From positions 1 to 64,000 of the forward strand of contig JAHDBC010000010.1 in assembly GCA_020630595.1 (NCBI GenBank): a stretch of DNA of 64,000 nt, read 5' to 3'. A program made the translations under genes and the position numbers. The DNA is from Planktomarina sp. Its GTDB lineage: Bacteria > Pseudomonadota > Alphaproteobacteria > Rhodobacterales > Rhodobacteraceae. The first letter of the stretch is position 1. Every line of letters starts with the position of its first letter. Of the stretch, positions 24,365-33,875 are shown one piece after another. The notes under the pieces are model-generated. The model was given only the letters and a program-made list of their open reading frames with translations, had not been told where the DNA came from and did not search any database.

Positions 24365-25744
24365 TCAGTTGGCTGGGTTCAAATCCTGAATTTCTTTCAG
24401 GCGGCGGAACACAGCGGATTGTCCGCCGTAGCCATATCGCGCCCAGCCAAGGGCGTCCAGCCGCACAGATTGCGCTTCTGATGATCGTCCCACAAGATCC
24501 AGACCTTCGGCACGGAACATCAACAGCGACGCAAGGACTGCGGCGTTTTCATGGGATGATGCCGCCGAAATATGTGGGTCCACAGCCTGCAGGACAGCGG
24601 CGCCATCCCCGTCGCGCAACGCAAATGATGCAAGTTGAACCGCTACTTTGGCCCGATGGATCGCCATATCGGGGCGCCCGGCAAAGATCGCATCCGCCTG
24701 ACGCAGATGATTATAGGCTTCGGCAGGATCAGATTGCATGGACAAACGCCCAAGCGCGTAATGGGCAAAGCCATTGCGAACATCAGGTCCAATGCCCGGA
24801 CGCAATTGGATCGCGCGCCGTGCGGCTTGCTGACGTTTGACCTGAATGGTTGCATTGGCCAGCGCCTGATGCATGGCCTGGGTCCAGGCAACCGGGGTTT
24901 CCACGGTTGGGGTGCGTGCACGATTTTCACCGCCCGGGTTCAAGTCCCTGAATATGGAAGGCAATTGTCGCGCGACGGATGCGCGGTCCATCCCAGCCGA
25001 CAGGGACGGATGATAAAGCGCGCGCAGCATCATCATGTCAAACGACGTCAACACGGAATGAAAATTATCGTCGTTGAACACGCTGTTGGGCAATCGGTAC
25101 AGATCATTCAACGGGCCCAAAGCCTGTGCTAACTCTTCGTGCAGGCAGTCACGGATTTCCTGTGGTGCCGCGTCGGATGGCAGCATGATTGCAGCCTTGT
25201 CGCGATGACTGATTCCCACCCACGAAATCTGATGATTGCGCCGTTTTTCACGAAAATCTTCAAGGCTGGTTACATTCGGGACAACAAAGCACGCAGCACC
25301 GGGGACTTCGCGGCGCAACTGCGACCGGGTCAACATGATGATCGTTATGTTGGCGTCGGCGCTGTTTGTCAGCGAAATGTCGATCTTTGCTTCGTTGCGG
25401 AACCGTCTGATCAAACGGGCCAGATCCGTGGGAAGGGTGCTGGGAATATCACCCATCACCCGCACGGTGACTGGTCCGGGAAACTTGCTAAGATGGGTCA
25501 ACCTGCGCCCGGTTTCGATCCGGAAATTCAAATCCAGAAAATCACCCACAAGATCAGCGTTGGCCCGATACACGGGTGATGCGCTTGTGCTAACAAACGT
25601 GCGCATTGGGGGCAGGGCGGTGTCACTGCCCAACGTGCGGGGCCCAATGTTTGTGTCTTCGCCTTCGTTGCACGCCAAAAGCGCCAGCACACATGTGCCC
25701 ATTGCCAACTGCCGCATCCGCGGCTTCAGACTGAATTTTGCCAT
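24365..25744 (-). CDS. DUF2927 lipoprotein
   Basis: 459 residues. Lipoprotein signal with lipobox LLAC, acylated at Cys25 (TCVLALLACNEGED). The DUF2927 domain (about 60-260) contains PSDAAPQEIRDCLHEELAQA, a protease-like H-E-E-x-x-x-A helix that lacks the second histidine of HExxH. The C-terminal half (about 290-455) is alanine-rich and helical, resembling TPR-like repeats. Probably periplasmic and membrane-tethered. Part of the moxR-DUF2927-small protein-VWA run. Function unknown. Confidence 0.85.
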   Translation of the reverse strand: MAKFSLKPRMRQLAMGTCVLALLACNEGEDTNIGPRTLGSDTALPPMRTFVSTSASPVYRANADLVGDFLDLNFRIETGRRLTHLSKFPGPVTVRVMGDIPSTLPTDLARLIRRFRNEAKIDISLTNSADANITIIMLTRSQLRREVPGAACFVVPNVTSLEDFREKRRNHQISWVGISHRDKAAIMLPSDAAPQEIRDCLHEELAQALGPLNDLYRLPNSVFNDDNFHSVLTSFDMMMLRALYHPSLSAGMDRASVARQLPSIFRDLNPGGENRARTPTVETPVAWTQAMHQALANATIQVKRQQAARRAIQLRPGIGPDVRNGFAHYALGRLSMQSDPAEAYNHLRQADAIFAGRPDMAIHRAKVAVQLASFALRDGDGAAVLQAVDPHISAASSHENAAVLASLLMFRAEGLDLVGRSSEAQSVRLDALGWARYGYGGQSAVFRRLKEIQDLNPAN

Positions 25745-25852
25745 TCTGCACCTCCGCCCCCTTGGTGAGGGCGCATGTTAACCATGTTCAGGATGCAGGT
25801 TTACGGGGCGAGTTGGGCGAAACGACGGGCCAAATATGTCCCGGATTTGGAT

Positions 25853-26692
25853 TCATCTGGCCGAACGTGCCATAAATGCTAACCGTTCGAAAAGATGAAC
25901 GTCCTGTTCATTTTTCAACAGTGCGCCATGCAATTTGGGCAGGGCATTTGCACCATCGCGGCGCAAATCTTCTGGGGATAAATCCTCTGCCAACAATAAC
26001 TTAAGCCAGTCCAGCACTTCTGACGTGGACGGTTTCTTTTTCAGTCCCGGCGTTTCGCGAATTTCGAAAAATTGTGTCAACGCGGTGTTCAAAAGGTCTG
26101 ATTTCAAGTGCGGATGGTGCACATCAATGATCTGTCGCAGCGTTTCCGCATCGGGGAATCGGATATAGTGGAAAAAGCACCGGCGCAAAAACGCGTCAGG
26201 CAATTCCTTTTCATTGTTTGACGTGATGATGACGATAGGGCGATGCCGGGCCGCAATCGTCTGGCCGGTTTCATAAACGTGAAATTCCATACGATCCAAT
26301 TCCTGAAGCAGATCATTGGGGAATTCGATATCGGCTTTGTCAATTTCATCGATCAACAGAACGACGCGTTCGTCGGATGCGAATGCCTGCCAAAGCTTGC
26401 CGGGTTTGATATAATTGCTGACATCGCGCACCCGTTCGTCGCCCAGCTGGCTGTCGCGCAATCGGCTGACCGCGTCATATTCATACAGCCCTTGCTGGGC
26501 CTTGGTGGTTGATTTCACATTCCATTCAACCATTGCCAAACCCAACGACTGCGCAACCTGACGGGCCAATTCTGTTTTGCCTGTCCCCGGTTCGCCCTTA
26601 ACCAGCAATGGGCGTTCCAAAAGGATGGCTGCGTTGACTGCAATGCTTAGGTCATCTGATGCGATATAGCTGTCAGTGGATGTGAAATTCAT
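25853..26692 (-). CDS. MoxR-family AAA+ ATPase
   Basis: 279 residues from ATG 26692 (MNFTSTDSYIASDDLSIAVN), with GGAG upstream; the open frame to 26836 would overlap the divergent dksA start. Walker A GEPGTGKTE (33-41), Walker B VVLLIDEIDKADIEF, sensor region IVIITSNNEKELPDAFLRRC with an arginine finger. Likely remodels or loads cofactors into a client together with the CoxE-like VWA protein encoded downstream. Divergent from dksA with about 143 bases between starts. Confidence 0.93.
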   Translation of the reverse strand: MNFTSTDSYIASDDLSIAVNAAILLERPLLVKGEPGTGKTELARQVAQSLGLAMVEWNVKSTTKAQQGLYEYDAVSRLRDSQLGDERVRDVSNYIKPGKLWQAFASDERVVLLIDEIDKADIEFPNDLLQELDRMEFHVYETGQTIAARHRPIVIITSNNEKELPDAFLRRCFFHYIRFPDAETLRQIIDVHHPHLKSDLLNTALTQFFEIRETPGLKKKPSTSEVLDWLKLLLAEDLSPEDLRRDGANALPKLHGALLKNEQDVHLFERLAFMARSAR

Positions 26693-26835
26693 GACATTCT
26701 CCGGCAAAGTATGGGGCGCTTTAACATGGACCGACGGGTGATCAAATTCCCGTTTTCGACGTGACAACCGGTCTGCGGATTGGTACACGCCGCCCAACGA
26801 CAAGAAGAAGATCCGCAGCCTGATTGGGGAAACCA

Positions 26836-27258
26836 ATGAACGCAGAAGTTACCATATCTGACGATTACCGCCCTGCAGACGACGAACCATTCATGAACGA
26901 TCGGCAGGTCGAATATTTTCGTCGTAAATTGCTGAACTGGAAAGCCGAACTGTTGTCTGACAGCCGCGATACAATCGAAGGCTTGCAAGACAGCACCCGT
27001 GCAATCCCTGACATTGCCGACCGCGCCAGCGAAGAAACGGACCGTGCGTTGGAACTGCGCACCCGCGACCGTCAACGCAAATTGGTGTCGAAAATTGATG
27101 CGGCCTTGCGCCGGATCGACGAAGGCGAATACGGCTATTGCGAAGCAACAGGGGAACCGATTTCGCTGAAACGGTTGGATGCGCGGCCCATCGCGACCCT
27201 GTCGCTGGAAGCCCAAGAACGCCATGAACGACGCGAAAAGGTCCACCGCGACGATTGA
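26836..27258 (+). CDS. dksA: RNA polymerase-binding protein DksA, zinc-less type
   Basis: 140 residues from ATG 26836 (MNAEVTISDDYRPADDEPF), with GGGGAAA just upstream. Coiled-coil about 25-105 with the tip motif DIADRA matching DxxDxA, which reaches into the polymerase secondary channel with ppGpp. The globular end reads YGYCEATGEPISLKRLDARP and then LSLEAQERHE. Only one of the four zinc-finger cysteines is present, as in other Rhodobacterales DksA. Controls rRNA and amino-acid promoters. Followed by a strong bidirectional terminator. Confidence 0.94.
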   Translation: MNAEVTISDDYRPADDEPFMNDRQVEYFRRKLLNWKAELLSDSRDTIEGLQDSTRAIPDIADRASEETDRALELRTRDRQRKLVSKIDAALRRIDEGEYGYCEATGEPISLKRLDARPIATLSLEAQERHERREKVHRDD

Positions 27259-27262
27259 TTGC

Positions 27263-27292
27263 AAAAACCCCGCCAAACTGGTGGGGTTTTTT
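27263..27292. terminator. Bidirectional rho-independent terminator (dksA / xthA)
   Basis: AAAAACCCCGCC, loop AAACT, GGTGGGGTTTTTT. The A-run on one side and the T-run on the other serve both convergent genes. It ends one base before the xthA stop region. Confidence 0.92.
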
Positions 27293-27293
27293 G

Positions 27294-28073
27294 TCAGATA
27301 TCCAGTGTGATCCAGATCGGGACGTGATCTGATGGTTTTTCCCGGTCGCGCACGTGTTTATCGATCTGCACGTCCGTCAACAAATCTGCGCACCCCGGCG
27401 ATAAGAGGAAGTGATCGATCCGAATCCCATCGTTTCGGTTCCATGCGCCCGCCTGATAATCCCAGAACGTGTAATGGCCGGGGCCTTGGGTTCTGGACCG
27501 GAACGCCTCTGTCAGGCCCAGATTCAGCAGTTTGCGCCATGCGGTGCGCGATTGGGGCAAATGCAGCGCGTCTTTTTGCCAGGCTGAGGGTGTCGCTGCA
27601 TCTTCGGCTTGCGGAATGATGTTGTAATCACCTGCCATGAAAAATGGTTCTTCAGCCGCCAACAACGTTTCTGCCCGCGCTTGCAATCGTTCCATCCACG
27701 CGAGTTTGTAATCGTATTTCGGGCCGGGCGCGGGATTGCCATTGGGCAGATACAGCCCACACATCCGGACAGCTGTTTTGCCAACAACAGTTGCTTCGAT
27801 ATACCGGGCCTGTTCATCACTGTCGTCGCCCGGCAGGCCCCGGGTCACATCCTCTAGCGGATGTTTGGACAGGATCGCGACGCCGTTGAACCCTTTTTGT
27901 CCATGGGTTTCGACCTGATATCCCATGTCTTCGAACACGGATCGCGGAAAGGCATCATCAATCGATTTGATTTCTTGCAACAGGGCCACGTCGGGGTCGG
28001 ATTCTTTCAACCAGTCGGTCAGTGCCGCGATGCGGGCCTTGATGCCATTGATGTTAAAGGACGCAATTTTCAT
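27294..28073 (-). CDS. xthA: Exodeoxyribonuclease III
   Basis: 259 residues. EEP-superfamily AP endonuclease/3'-5' exonuclease for base excision repair. MKIASFNINGIKARI begins the fold, LLQEIKSID holds the metal-binding Glu, YNIIPQ the Asp-Asn-type catalytic pair region, NRNDGIRIDHFLLSP the Asp near the active site and KPSDHVPIW the catalytic His. Full length. Confidence 0.95.
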   Translation of the reverse strand: MKIASFNINGIKARIAALTDWLKESDPDVALLQEIKSIDDAFPRSVFEDMGYQVETHGQKGFNGVAILSKHPLEDVTRGLPGDDSDEQARYIEATVVGKTAVRMCGLYLPNGNPAPGPKYDYKLAWMERLQARAETLLAAEEPFFMAGDYNIIPQAEDAATPSAWQKDALHLPQSRTAWRKLLNLGLTEAFRSRTQGPGHYTFWDYQAGAWNRNDGIRIDHFLLSPGCADLLTDVQIDKHVRDREKPSDHVPIWITLDI

Positions 28074-28261
28074 GCCCCCTGCATCGCAAGGGACCCGGAC
28101 CGACGCAAGGCCAATTTGACCACTGCCCTGATCGGTGCAGATCGGCCAAAAGCTGCTTAACGGTCGTGCAGGCCCGCCCGAAGGGACAATTGAACGTTTA
28201 TTCCCCCTTCGCTGTTACGATCCGACTTCCTACATACAAAGGGTCTGCACAGGAGGGACCC

Positions 28262-28501
28262 ATGCTTAAATTTCTGTTTGGTCAAAAAAACGCGGCAGCG
28301 GTCGAAAAATCACAACGCGAAGTGATCACGTCGCTGTTGGCTGATCTGAACACCGCAGTCATGTCGATGCCGGAAAAACCGGTAGTGGCCATCAACCCGA
28401 ACACAGGGGAAATTTCACTGGAACTGCCAGAACAGATGCCAGATGAAGCGTTGGCTTTGCCCGCCCCGGATTTGGCCGAAGATACAAAAGCGGCCGCTTA
28501 A
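28262..28501 (+). CDS. Small conserved hypothetical protein (79 aa)
   Basis: Reads MLKFLFGQKNAAAVEKSQRE and continues to an acidic, proline/alanine-rich tail (EQMPDEALALPAPDLAEDTK). Start 28262 is fixed by the strong ribosome-binding site AGGAGGG 5-8 bases upstream; the longer frame from 28166 would run through it. No signal peptide or membrane segment. VITSLLADLNTAVMSMPEKP suggests a short amphipathic helix. Convergent with erpA (10-base gap). Not recognised. Confidence 0.75.
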   Translation: MLKFLFGQKNAAAVEKSQREVITSLLADLNTAVMSMPEKPVVAINPNTGEISLELPEQMPDEALALPAPDLAEDTKAAA

Positions 28502-28511
28502 CCGCCAGCGG

Positions 28512-28838
28512 TCACATCGAAAACGATGTGCCGCACCCGCACGACGATGTGGCGTTCGGATTGTTGATGACAAACCGGGCGCCAATCAATTCATCTGTAA
28601 AGTCAATTTCCGCGTCCGCCAGAAATGGCAGCGAAATGGAATCGATGATCACAGACTGCCCGTTGCCCTGCAGGATCATGTCATCGTCTTTGGCTTCATC
28701 CAGCGCGATTTCGTACTGAAACCCGGAACAGCCGCCGCCTTCGACGGCGACCCGCAATGCTTTTCCATCTTCGGCAGCGCCGATTTCGGCCAAACGTTCA
28801 AACGCGCGGGCTGTGACTTTGGGGGGCAGGGTCAGCAT
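28512..28838 (-). CDS. erpA: Iron-sulfur cluster insertion protein, A-type carrier
   Basis: 108 residues from ATG 28838 (MLTLPPKVTARAFERLAEIG), GGAG upstream. HesB/IscA fold with the three conserved cysteines: VEGGGCSGFQYEIALDE and the C-terminal SSCGCGTSF. Carries Fe-S clusters from the scaffold to apo-proteins. ErpA is the best fit, though IscA/SufA are close. Divergent from dgt. Confidence 0.9.
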   Translation of the reverse strand: MLTLPPKVTARAFERLAEIGAAEDGKALRVAVEGGGCSGFQYEIALDEAKDDDMILQGNGQSVIIDSISLPFLADAEIDFTDELIGARFVINNPNATSSCGCGTSFSM

Positions 28839-28908
28839 GGGCTTCTCCGATGACATCATCTTTCCTACAGCATATAAGCGGGACCAAGGCAGGCACAAGG
28901 TGGGCAAG

Positions 28909-30051
28909 ATGCAATCCGTTTACGCGACCAATCCGGCGCGCAGCCGGGGACGGCTTTATGACGAACCCGAAAGTGCATTTCGGTCCTGTTTTCACCGGGA
29001 CCGGGATCGGATCATCCATTCCAGCGCCTTTCGCAGGCTCAAACACAAGACACAGGTTTTTGTGGAACACGAGGGCGACCATTACCGAACACGCCTGACC
29101 CATTCGATCGAAGTGGCGCAGGTCGGACGGACGATCGCATCAGCCCTTGGCCTGAACGAAGCCCTGACCGAAGCGGTGGCCTTGGCCCATGATCTGGGGC
29201 ACACGCCATTTGGGCACACGGGTGAAGATGCGCTGGATGACCTGATGGCCGATTACGGTGGGTTTGATCATAACGCACAGGCCTTGCACATCGTGACCGC
29301 ACTGGAACGCCATTATGCGGATTTTGACGGCCTGAACCTGACTTGGGAAACCTTAGAGGCGATTGCCAAACACAATGGCCCCGTGTCTGGCAAATTGCCA
29401 CTTGCGCTTGCGGAATATACCGCCCGGCACGACTTGGAACTGTCTACGTTTGCAAGCGGCGAAGCACAGGTCGCCGCTATTTCAGATGATATTGCCTACA
29501 ACAACCATGACCTGATGGATGGCTTGCGGGCAGGGTTATTCACAGATGAAGATGCCGCCAGCCTGCCGTTGGTCGGCAAGGCTTATGCGCAAGTAGATCG
29601 CGATTACCCCATGATTGACCGCAAACGGCGCAGATACGAAGCCCACCGCCGCGTGTTTGGCATGATGGTTGAAGATGTTTTGGAAACATCACAGGCGTTG
29701 ATTGCAGACGCGAACCCAAAATCTGTTGAAGATGTTCGAGCGCTTGATCATTCCATTGTGCGCTTTTCCGACCAAATGTGGGAAGATTTGAAGGTCATCC
29801 GCGCGTTCTTGTTCAAGAACATGTACCGTGCACCGCACGTTGTTGTGCAACGTGAACATGCCGCGCAGGTGATCCGGGATTTGTTTCCAATTTACATGTC
29901 CGATCCCAGTCTGTTGCCGGCAGATTGGCAGGCCGATATCGCGCTGGCCAAAACGCCGCGCGATCTTGCGCGGCACGTGGCCGATTATATCGCCGGGATG
30001 ACCGACCGATTTGCCCTTTCACAACATGAAACACTGACGACGAAGCGTTGA
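28909..30051 (+). CDS. dgt: Deoxyguanosinetriphosphate triphosphohydrolase-like protein
   Basis: 380 residues from ATG 28909 (MQSVYATNPARSRGRLYDEP). The longer open frame from 28813 overlaps erpA and its upstream region. HD-domain metalloenzyme that releases triphosphate from dNTPs. SAFRRLKHKTQVFV, RTRLTHSIEVAQVGR, ALAHDLGHTPFGHTGE and AISDDIAYNNHDLMDGL supply the metal-binding His and Asp residues. Length matches the shorter dgt group 2. Likely co-transcribed with argS 49 bases downstream. Confidence 0.92.
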   Translation: MQSVYATNPARSRGRLYDEPESAFRSCFHRDRDRIIHSSAFRRLKHKTQVFVEHEGDHYRTRLTHSIEVAQVGRTIASALGLNEALTEAVALAHDLGHTPFGHTGEDALDDLMADYGGFDHNAQALHIVTALERHYADFDGLNLTWETLEAIAKHNGPVSGKLPLALAEYTARHDLELSTFASGEAQVAAISDDIAYNNHDLMDGLRAGLFTDEDAASLPLVGKAYAQVDRDYPMIDRKRRRYEAHRRVFGMMVEDVLETSQALIADANPKSVEDVRALDHSIVRFSDQMWEDLKVIRAFLFKNMYRAPHVVVQREHAAQVIRDLFPIYMSDPSLLPADWQADIALAKTPRDLARHVADYIAGMTDRFALSQHETLTTKR

Positions 30052-30100
30052 CGGCCCCCGGCACTCTGCTAAACCGCAACTCTCTGAAAAGGCGGGTCCT

Positions 30101-31843
30101 ATGAACATTTTTGCAGATATTCGGGGTATGGTGCTGGAACACCTGGCAGGGCTGGTGACAGCAGGTGAACTGCCGTCTGACATCAGCTTTGAAAATGTGG
30201 CTGTCGAACCACCGCGCGATGCCTTGCACGGGGATATGGCAACCAACGCTGCGATGGTTCTGGCCAAACCTGCAAAAACCAATCCCCGCGCCCTTGCTGA
30301 ATTGCTGGTGGCGGGTTTGGTAAAGGATGACCGCATCCTGTCTGCCGATGTCGCTGGGCCCGGCTTTATCAATTTGCGGCTGGCCCCGGGGGTCTGGAAT
30401 TCCGTTGTCCAGTCAATTTTGGAAACGCCGGATGCCTTTGGCAGATCCGATCAGGGTGCGGGCAAACGGGTGAACGTCGAATATGTGTCGGCCAACCCAA
30501 CCGGGCCCTTGCATGTGGGCCATACACGGGGGGCTGTCTTTGGCGACGCGCTGGCCAGTCTGCTTGCGTTCGTAGGCTACGATGTGACGCGGGAATATTA
30601 CATCAATGATGGCGGGGCGCAGGTCGATGTGCTGGCCCGGTCCGTTTACCTGCGGTATCTGGAAGCCCATGGTCAACAGGTCGCTTTCGAAGACGGCACG
30701 TATCCCGGTGATTACCTGATTGCGGTTGGTCAGGCCCTCAAGGCCAAGGTGGGCGATGCCTTCTTGGACAAAGGCGAACAATTCTGGCTGGCAGAGGTGC
30801 GCGAATTCGCAACCCAAGCCATGATGGATCTGATCCGGGCCGATCTGAAGGCGCTGAACGTCGAAATGGATGTGTTTTACAGCGAAAAGTCACTGTATGG
30901 GACTGGCAAGATCGAAGCGGCACTGGATGATCTGAAAGGCAAGGGGCTGATCTACGAAGGTGTTCTGGAACCCCCCAAGGGCAAAAAACCCGAAGATTGG
31001 GAACCACGCGAACAAACGCTGTTCAAATCCACCGATCACGGTGACGATGTTGACAGGCCTGTGATGAAGTCTGACGGGGCCTGGACATATTTTGCCCCTG
31101 ACATCGCCTATCACTATGACAAGGTGCAGCGCGGTTATGATCAGCTGATTGATGTTTTTGGCGCCGATCATGGCGGGTACGTCAAACGGATGAAAGCCGC
31201 CGTATCGGCACTGTCAGATGGCAAAACCCCATTGGACATCAAGCTGACGCAGTTGGTGAAATTGTTCAAAAATGGTGAACCGTTCAAAATGTCCAAACGG
31301 GCAGGGACCTTTGTCACCCTGCGCGATGTGGTGGACCAAGTCGGTGCTGACGTGACGCGGTTCGTTATGCTGACCCGCAAGAATGACGCCCCACTGGATT
31401 TCGATTTCGACAAGGTGACAGAACAGTCCAAAGACAACCCTGTCTTTTACGTTCAATATGCCCACGCACGGGTGATGTCCGTGATGCGCAAAGCGGCAGA
31501 AGCAGGGATTGATGTGTCTGACGCGGCACTCGCCGCTGCGGATCTTTCGATCAATACGGATGTCCAAGAACAGGCGGTCATGGCAAAATTGGCGGAATTC
31601 CCCCGATTGGTCGATATCGCTGCGCGCAACAATGAACCGCACCGGGTCGCGTTCTATCTTTATGATTTGGCGGCGGAATTTCATTCTTTGCAAAACAAAG
31701 GCAAAGAAGACAACAGCTTGCGGTTCCTGCAACCTGACAATCCTGCCACAAGCCAATCGAAAATCGCACTGGCCAAAGCCGTTGCCGTTGTAATTTCGGC
31801 AGGTTTGGGTATTTTGGGCGTCGAACCAGCGCAAGAACTGTAA
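30101..31843 (+). CDS. argS: Arginyl-tRNA synthetase
   Basis: 580 residues. Class I synthetase. The HIGH motif appears as NPTGPLHVGHTRGAVFGDAL and the KMSKS equivalent as KMSKRAGTFVTL. The N-terminal Add-1 domain (about 1-110) and C-terminal DALR anticodon-binding domain (from about 460, QYAHARVMSVMRKA) are complete. Start with AAAGG upstream. Upstream of SPOR-nagZ-scpAB, an order common in Rhodobacterales. Confidence 0.97.
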   Translation: MNIFADIRGMVLEHLAGLVTAGELPSDISFENVAVEPPRDALHGDMATNAAMVLAKPAKTNPRALAELLVAGLVKDDRILSADVAGPGFINLRLAPGVWNSVVQSILETPDAFGRSDQGAGKRVNVEYVSANPTGPLHVGHTRGAVFGDALASLLAFVGYDVTREYYINDGGAQVDVLARSVYLRYLEAHGQQVAFEDGTYPGDYLIAVGQALKAKVGDAFLDKGEQFWLAEVREFATQAMMDLIRADLKALNVEMDVFYSEKSLYGTGKIEAALDDLKGKGLIYEGVLEPPKGKKPEDWEPREQTLFKSTDHGDDVDRPVMKSDGAWTYFAPDIAYHYDKVQRGYDQLIDVFGADHGGYVKRMKAAVSALSDGKTPLDIKLTQLVKLFKNGEPFKMSKRAGTFVTLRDVVDQVGADVTRFVMLTRKNDAPLDFDFDKVTEQSKDNPVFYVQYAHARVMSVMRKAAEAGIDVSDAALAAADLSINTDVQEQAVMAKLAEFPRLVDIAARNNEPHRVAFYLYDLAAEFHSLQNKGKEDNSLRFLQPDNPATSQSKIALAKAVAVVISAGLGILGVEPAQEL

Positions 31844-31908
31844 AAAAACAGCGCTGGTCACAGGCACGTTTCAAAATACTGGGCGCAAAGTCCGGGCAGT
31901 GAGGATAC

Positions 31909-32868
31909 ATGGCAAATGCAACCCTTGGCGGGTATGGCGCAGATGCGTCCGAAACGGATTCTGTTGATCCGTCCAAATTTGTTCACATTATAGGCGCTGC
32001 GATATCCCTTGGGGTTTTGCTTGTTTTGCTGGGATGGGGGGCGAACACGCTGATGCGCGATGCTTCTGGCATCCCGGTGGTGGAAGCGTTGGATGGCCCG
32101 ATCCGGGTGTCGCCGGATGAACCGGGTGGAATTCCCGCATCGCATCAAGGGCTAAGCGTCAATTCTGTCGCTGCCAATCTGTCGCAACCCGCAATTTCCG
32201 ATGATCTGCGCCTTGCGCCACAGCCGGTTGCGCTGACCGCTGAAGATCAGCCCACCATTGTTTTACAGGCACAATCCCCACAGGCACGACCTCAGGCATT
32301 GGTGTCGGCGACCGCGCCTTTGCAGGCTGCGGCCCCTGCGATTCCCACCCAACCTGATGGGATCGATGCTTTTGCTGCCGAACTGGCGTCGCTTGCGCAG
32401 CCTTTGTCAGATTTGCCGCAAAGCACCGTGGCCGCACCGCAAGTGGTGACGTCCTTGTCAGGATCGGCATTGCCGACACAGGATGTGCCCTCGACGGCAT
32501 CGATCAACCAAACAGGCGTGATCGCACAGACGACGGTTCGTCCACAGTTGCGTCCTGCGGCGTTGGTGGTTGCGGATCCGGGTGTGGCCACATCACCATT
32601 TGACGCTGTTGTTCCCGCTGGCACGCAACTGGCCCAATTGGGCGCGTTTGACAGCCGCGCGATTGCGGAACGGGAATGGGCCCGGTTGTCGCAAAAATTT
32701 GCCAGCTATCTTGGCGGAAAATCCCCTCTGATCCAGACCACCACAACCAATGGGTCCACGCTGCATCGGTTGCGGGTGTCGGGCTTTGCTGCGGCGGCGG
32801 ATGCGCGGCGGTTTTGCGGGGCGCTTTCCGATCAAGGTGGTGCCTGTTACCCGGTCGTGATGCGGTGA
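31909..32868 (+). CDS. SPOR-domain membrane protein
   Basis: 319 residues, GAGG upstream of the ATG. Short cytoplasmic N-terminus, one membrane span (HIIGAAISLGVLLVLLGWGA, about 26-47), a long low-complexity periplasmic linker rich in Ala, Gln, Pro and Ser (50-220), and a C-terminal SPOR domain (about 225-319, VPAGTQLAQLGAFDSRAIAE to RRFCGALSDQGGACYPVVMR). SPOR domains bind denuded glycan strands of septal peptidoglycan, so a division role is likely. The stop overlaps the GTG start of nagZ (GTGA), tying it to cell-wall recycling. Confidence 0.9.
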   Translation: MANATLGGYGADASETDSVDPSKFVHIIGAAISLGVLLVLLGWGANTLMRDASGIPVVEALDGPIRVSPDEPGGIPASHQGLSVNSVAANLSQPAISDDLRLAPQPVALTAEDQPTIVLQAQSPQARPQALVSATAPLQAAAPAIPTQPDGIDAFAAELASLAQPLSDLPQSTVAAPQVVTSLSGSALPTQDVPSTASINQTGVIAQTTVRPQLRPAALVVADPGVATSPFDAVVPAGTQLAQLGAFDSRAIAEREWARLSQKFASYLGGKSPLIQTTTTNGSTLHRLRVSGFAAAADARRFCGALSDQGGACYPVVMR

Positions 32869-33875
32869 ATAACCTGACTTTGCCAGCAAGCCGCGCGGTC
32901 ATTTTCGGGTGCGCCGGCTTGCGGCTGACGCCCAAAGAACGCGACTTGTTCGCGGCAGCATCCCCGTGGGGGTTCATTCTGTTTTCGCGCAATCTGCAAG
33001 CACCTGATCAAATTGCAGCGTTGTGTTCAGATCTGCGTGATGCAGTTGGCTGGCATGCCCCCATTCTGATCGATCAGGAAGGGGGGCGTGTTGAACGCAT
33101 GTCTGCGCCACACTGGCACAGTTTCCCGCCACCACTTGATGATGCGGCGCATCCAGATGCAGATCGCAGGTTCTGGCTGCGCGGACGCTTGATCGCCCAT
33201 GATTTGCTGTCGTGTGGGATCAATGTGAACTGCGCGCCGGTTTGCGACGTGGCGACTGCAGATACCCATCCATTCTTGCGCAATCGTTGTTATGGGACCA
33301 CGTCAGATCAGGTGACATCGCTGGCCCAGTCCATGATTGATGGTCAGGCGGACGGGGGTGTGGCATCCGTGATCAAACATGTGCCCGGCCATGGGCGCGG
33401 GCAGGTGGACAGCCACCTGGGTTTGCCCACGGTCACCGCAACCCGCGAAGAACTGGGTCAGGATTTTGCGCCGTTTCGGGCATTGCGCGATGTGCCGATT
33501 GGCATGACAGGCCATATGGTTGTTGCGGCATTGGATCCCGAACACCCAGCAACACAATCAAAAATCGTATTGGAATTCGTGCGGAACGATATCGGTTTTG
33601 GCGGTCTGTTGATGACAGACGACATTTCGATGGAAGCGTTGGATGGCGATGTGGTGCATCGATCCCACTTGGCCTTGGCTGCCGGATGCGATCTGGCATT
33701 GCATTGCAACGGAAATTTCGAAGAAATGACCGCGCTGGCCAAAGAATTGCCGATGATGACTGACGTTGCGCAGCGGCGGGCGGATCTTGCCGTCAAAAGC
33801 ATTCCACAGGCATCAGACGTTGACATGGATGCCCTTCGCGCAGAACGTGCAGCGATGGACAGCGCAGGCACATAA
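32865..33875 (+). CDS. nagZ: Beta-N-acetylhexosaminidase (cytosolic peptidoglycan recycling)
   Basis: 336 residues from a GTG at 32865 (VNNLTLPASRAVIFGCAGLR), overlapping the SPOR stop by 4 bases; the longer open frame from 32676 lies inside the SPOR gene in another frame. Glycoside hydrolase family 3: KHVPGHGRGQVDSHLGLPTV contains the Asp/His catalytic pair and LLMTDDISMEAL the nucleophile Asp. Removes GlcNAc from anhydromuropeptides. Coupled to scpA by TAATG. Confidence 0.94.
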   Translation: MNNLTLPASRAVIFGCAGLRLTPKERDLFAAASPWGFILFSRNLQAPDQIAALCSDLRDAVGWHAPILIDQEGGRVERMSAPHWHSFPPPLDDAAHPDADRRFWLRGRLIAHDLLSCGINVNCAPVCDVATADTHPFLRNRCYGTTSDQVTSLAQSMIDGQADGGVASVIKHVPGHGRGQVDSHLGLPTVTATREELGQDFAPFRALRDVPIGMTGHMVVAALDPEHPATQSKIVLEFVRNDIGFGGLLMTDDISMEALDGDVVHRSHLALAAGCDLALHCNGNFEEMTALAKELPMMTDVAQRRADLAVKSIPQASDVDMDALRAERAAMDSAGT

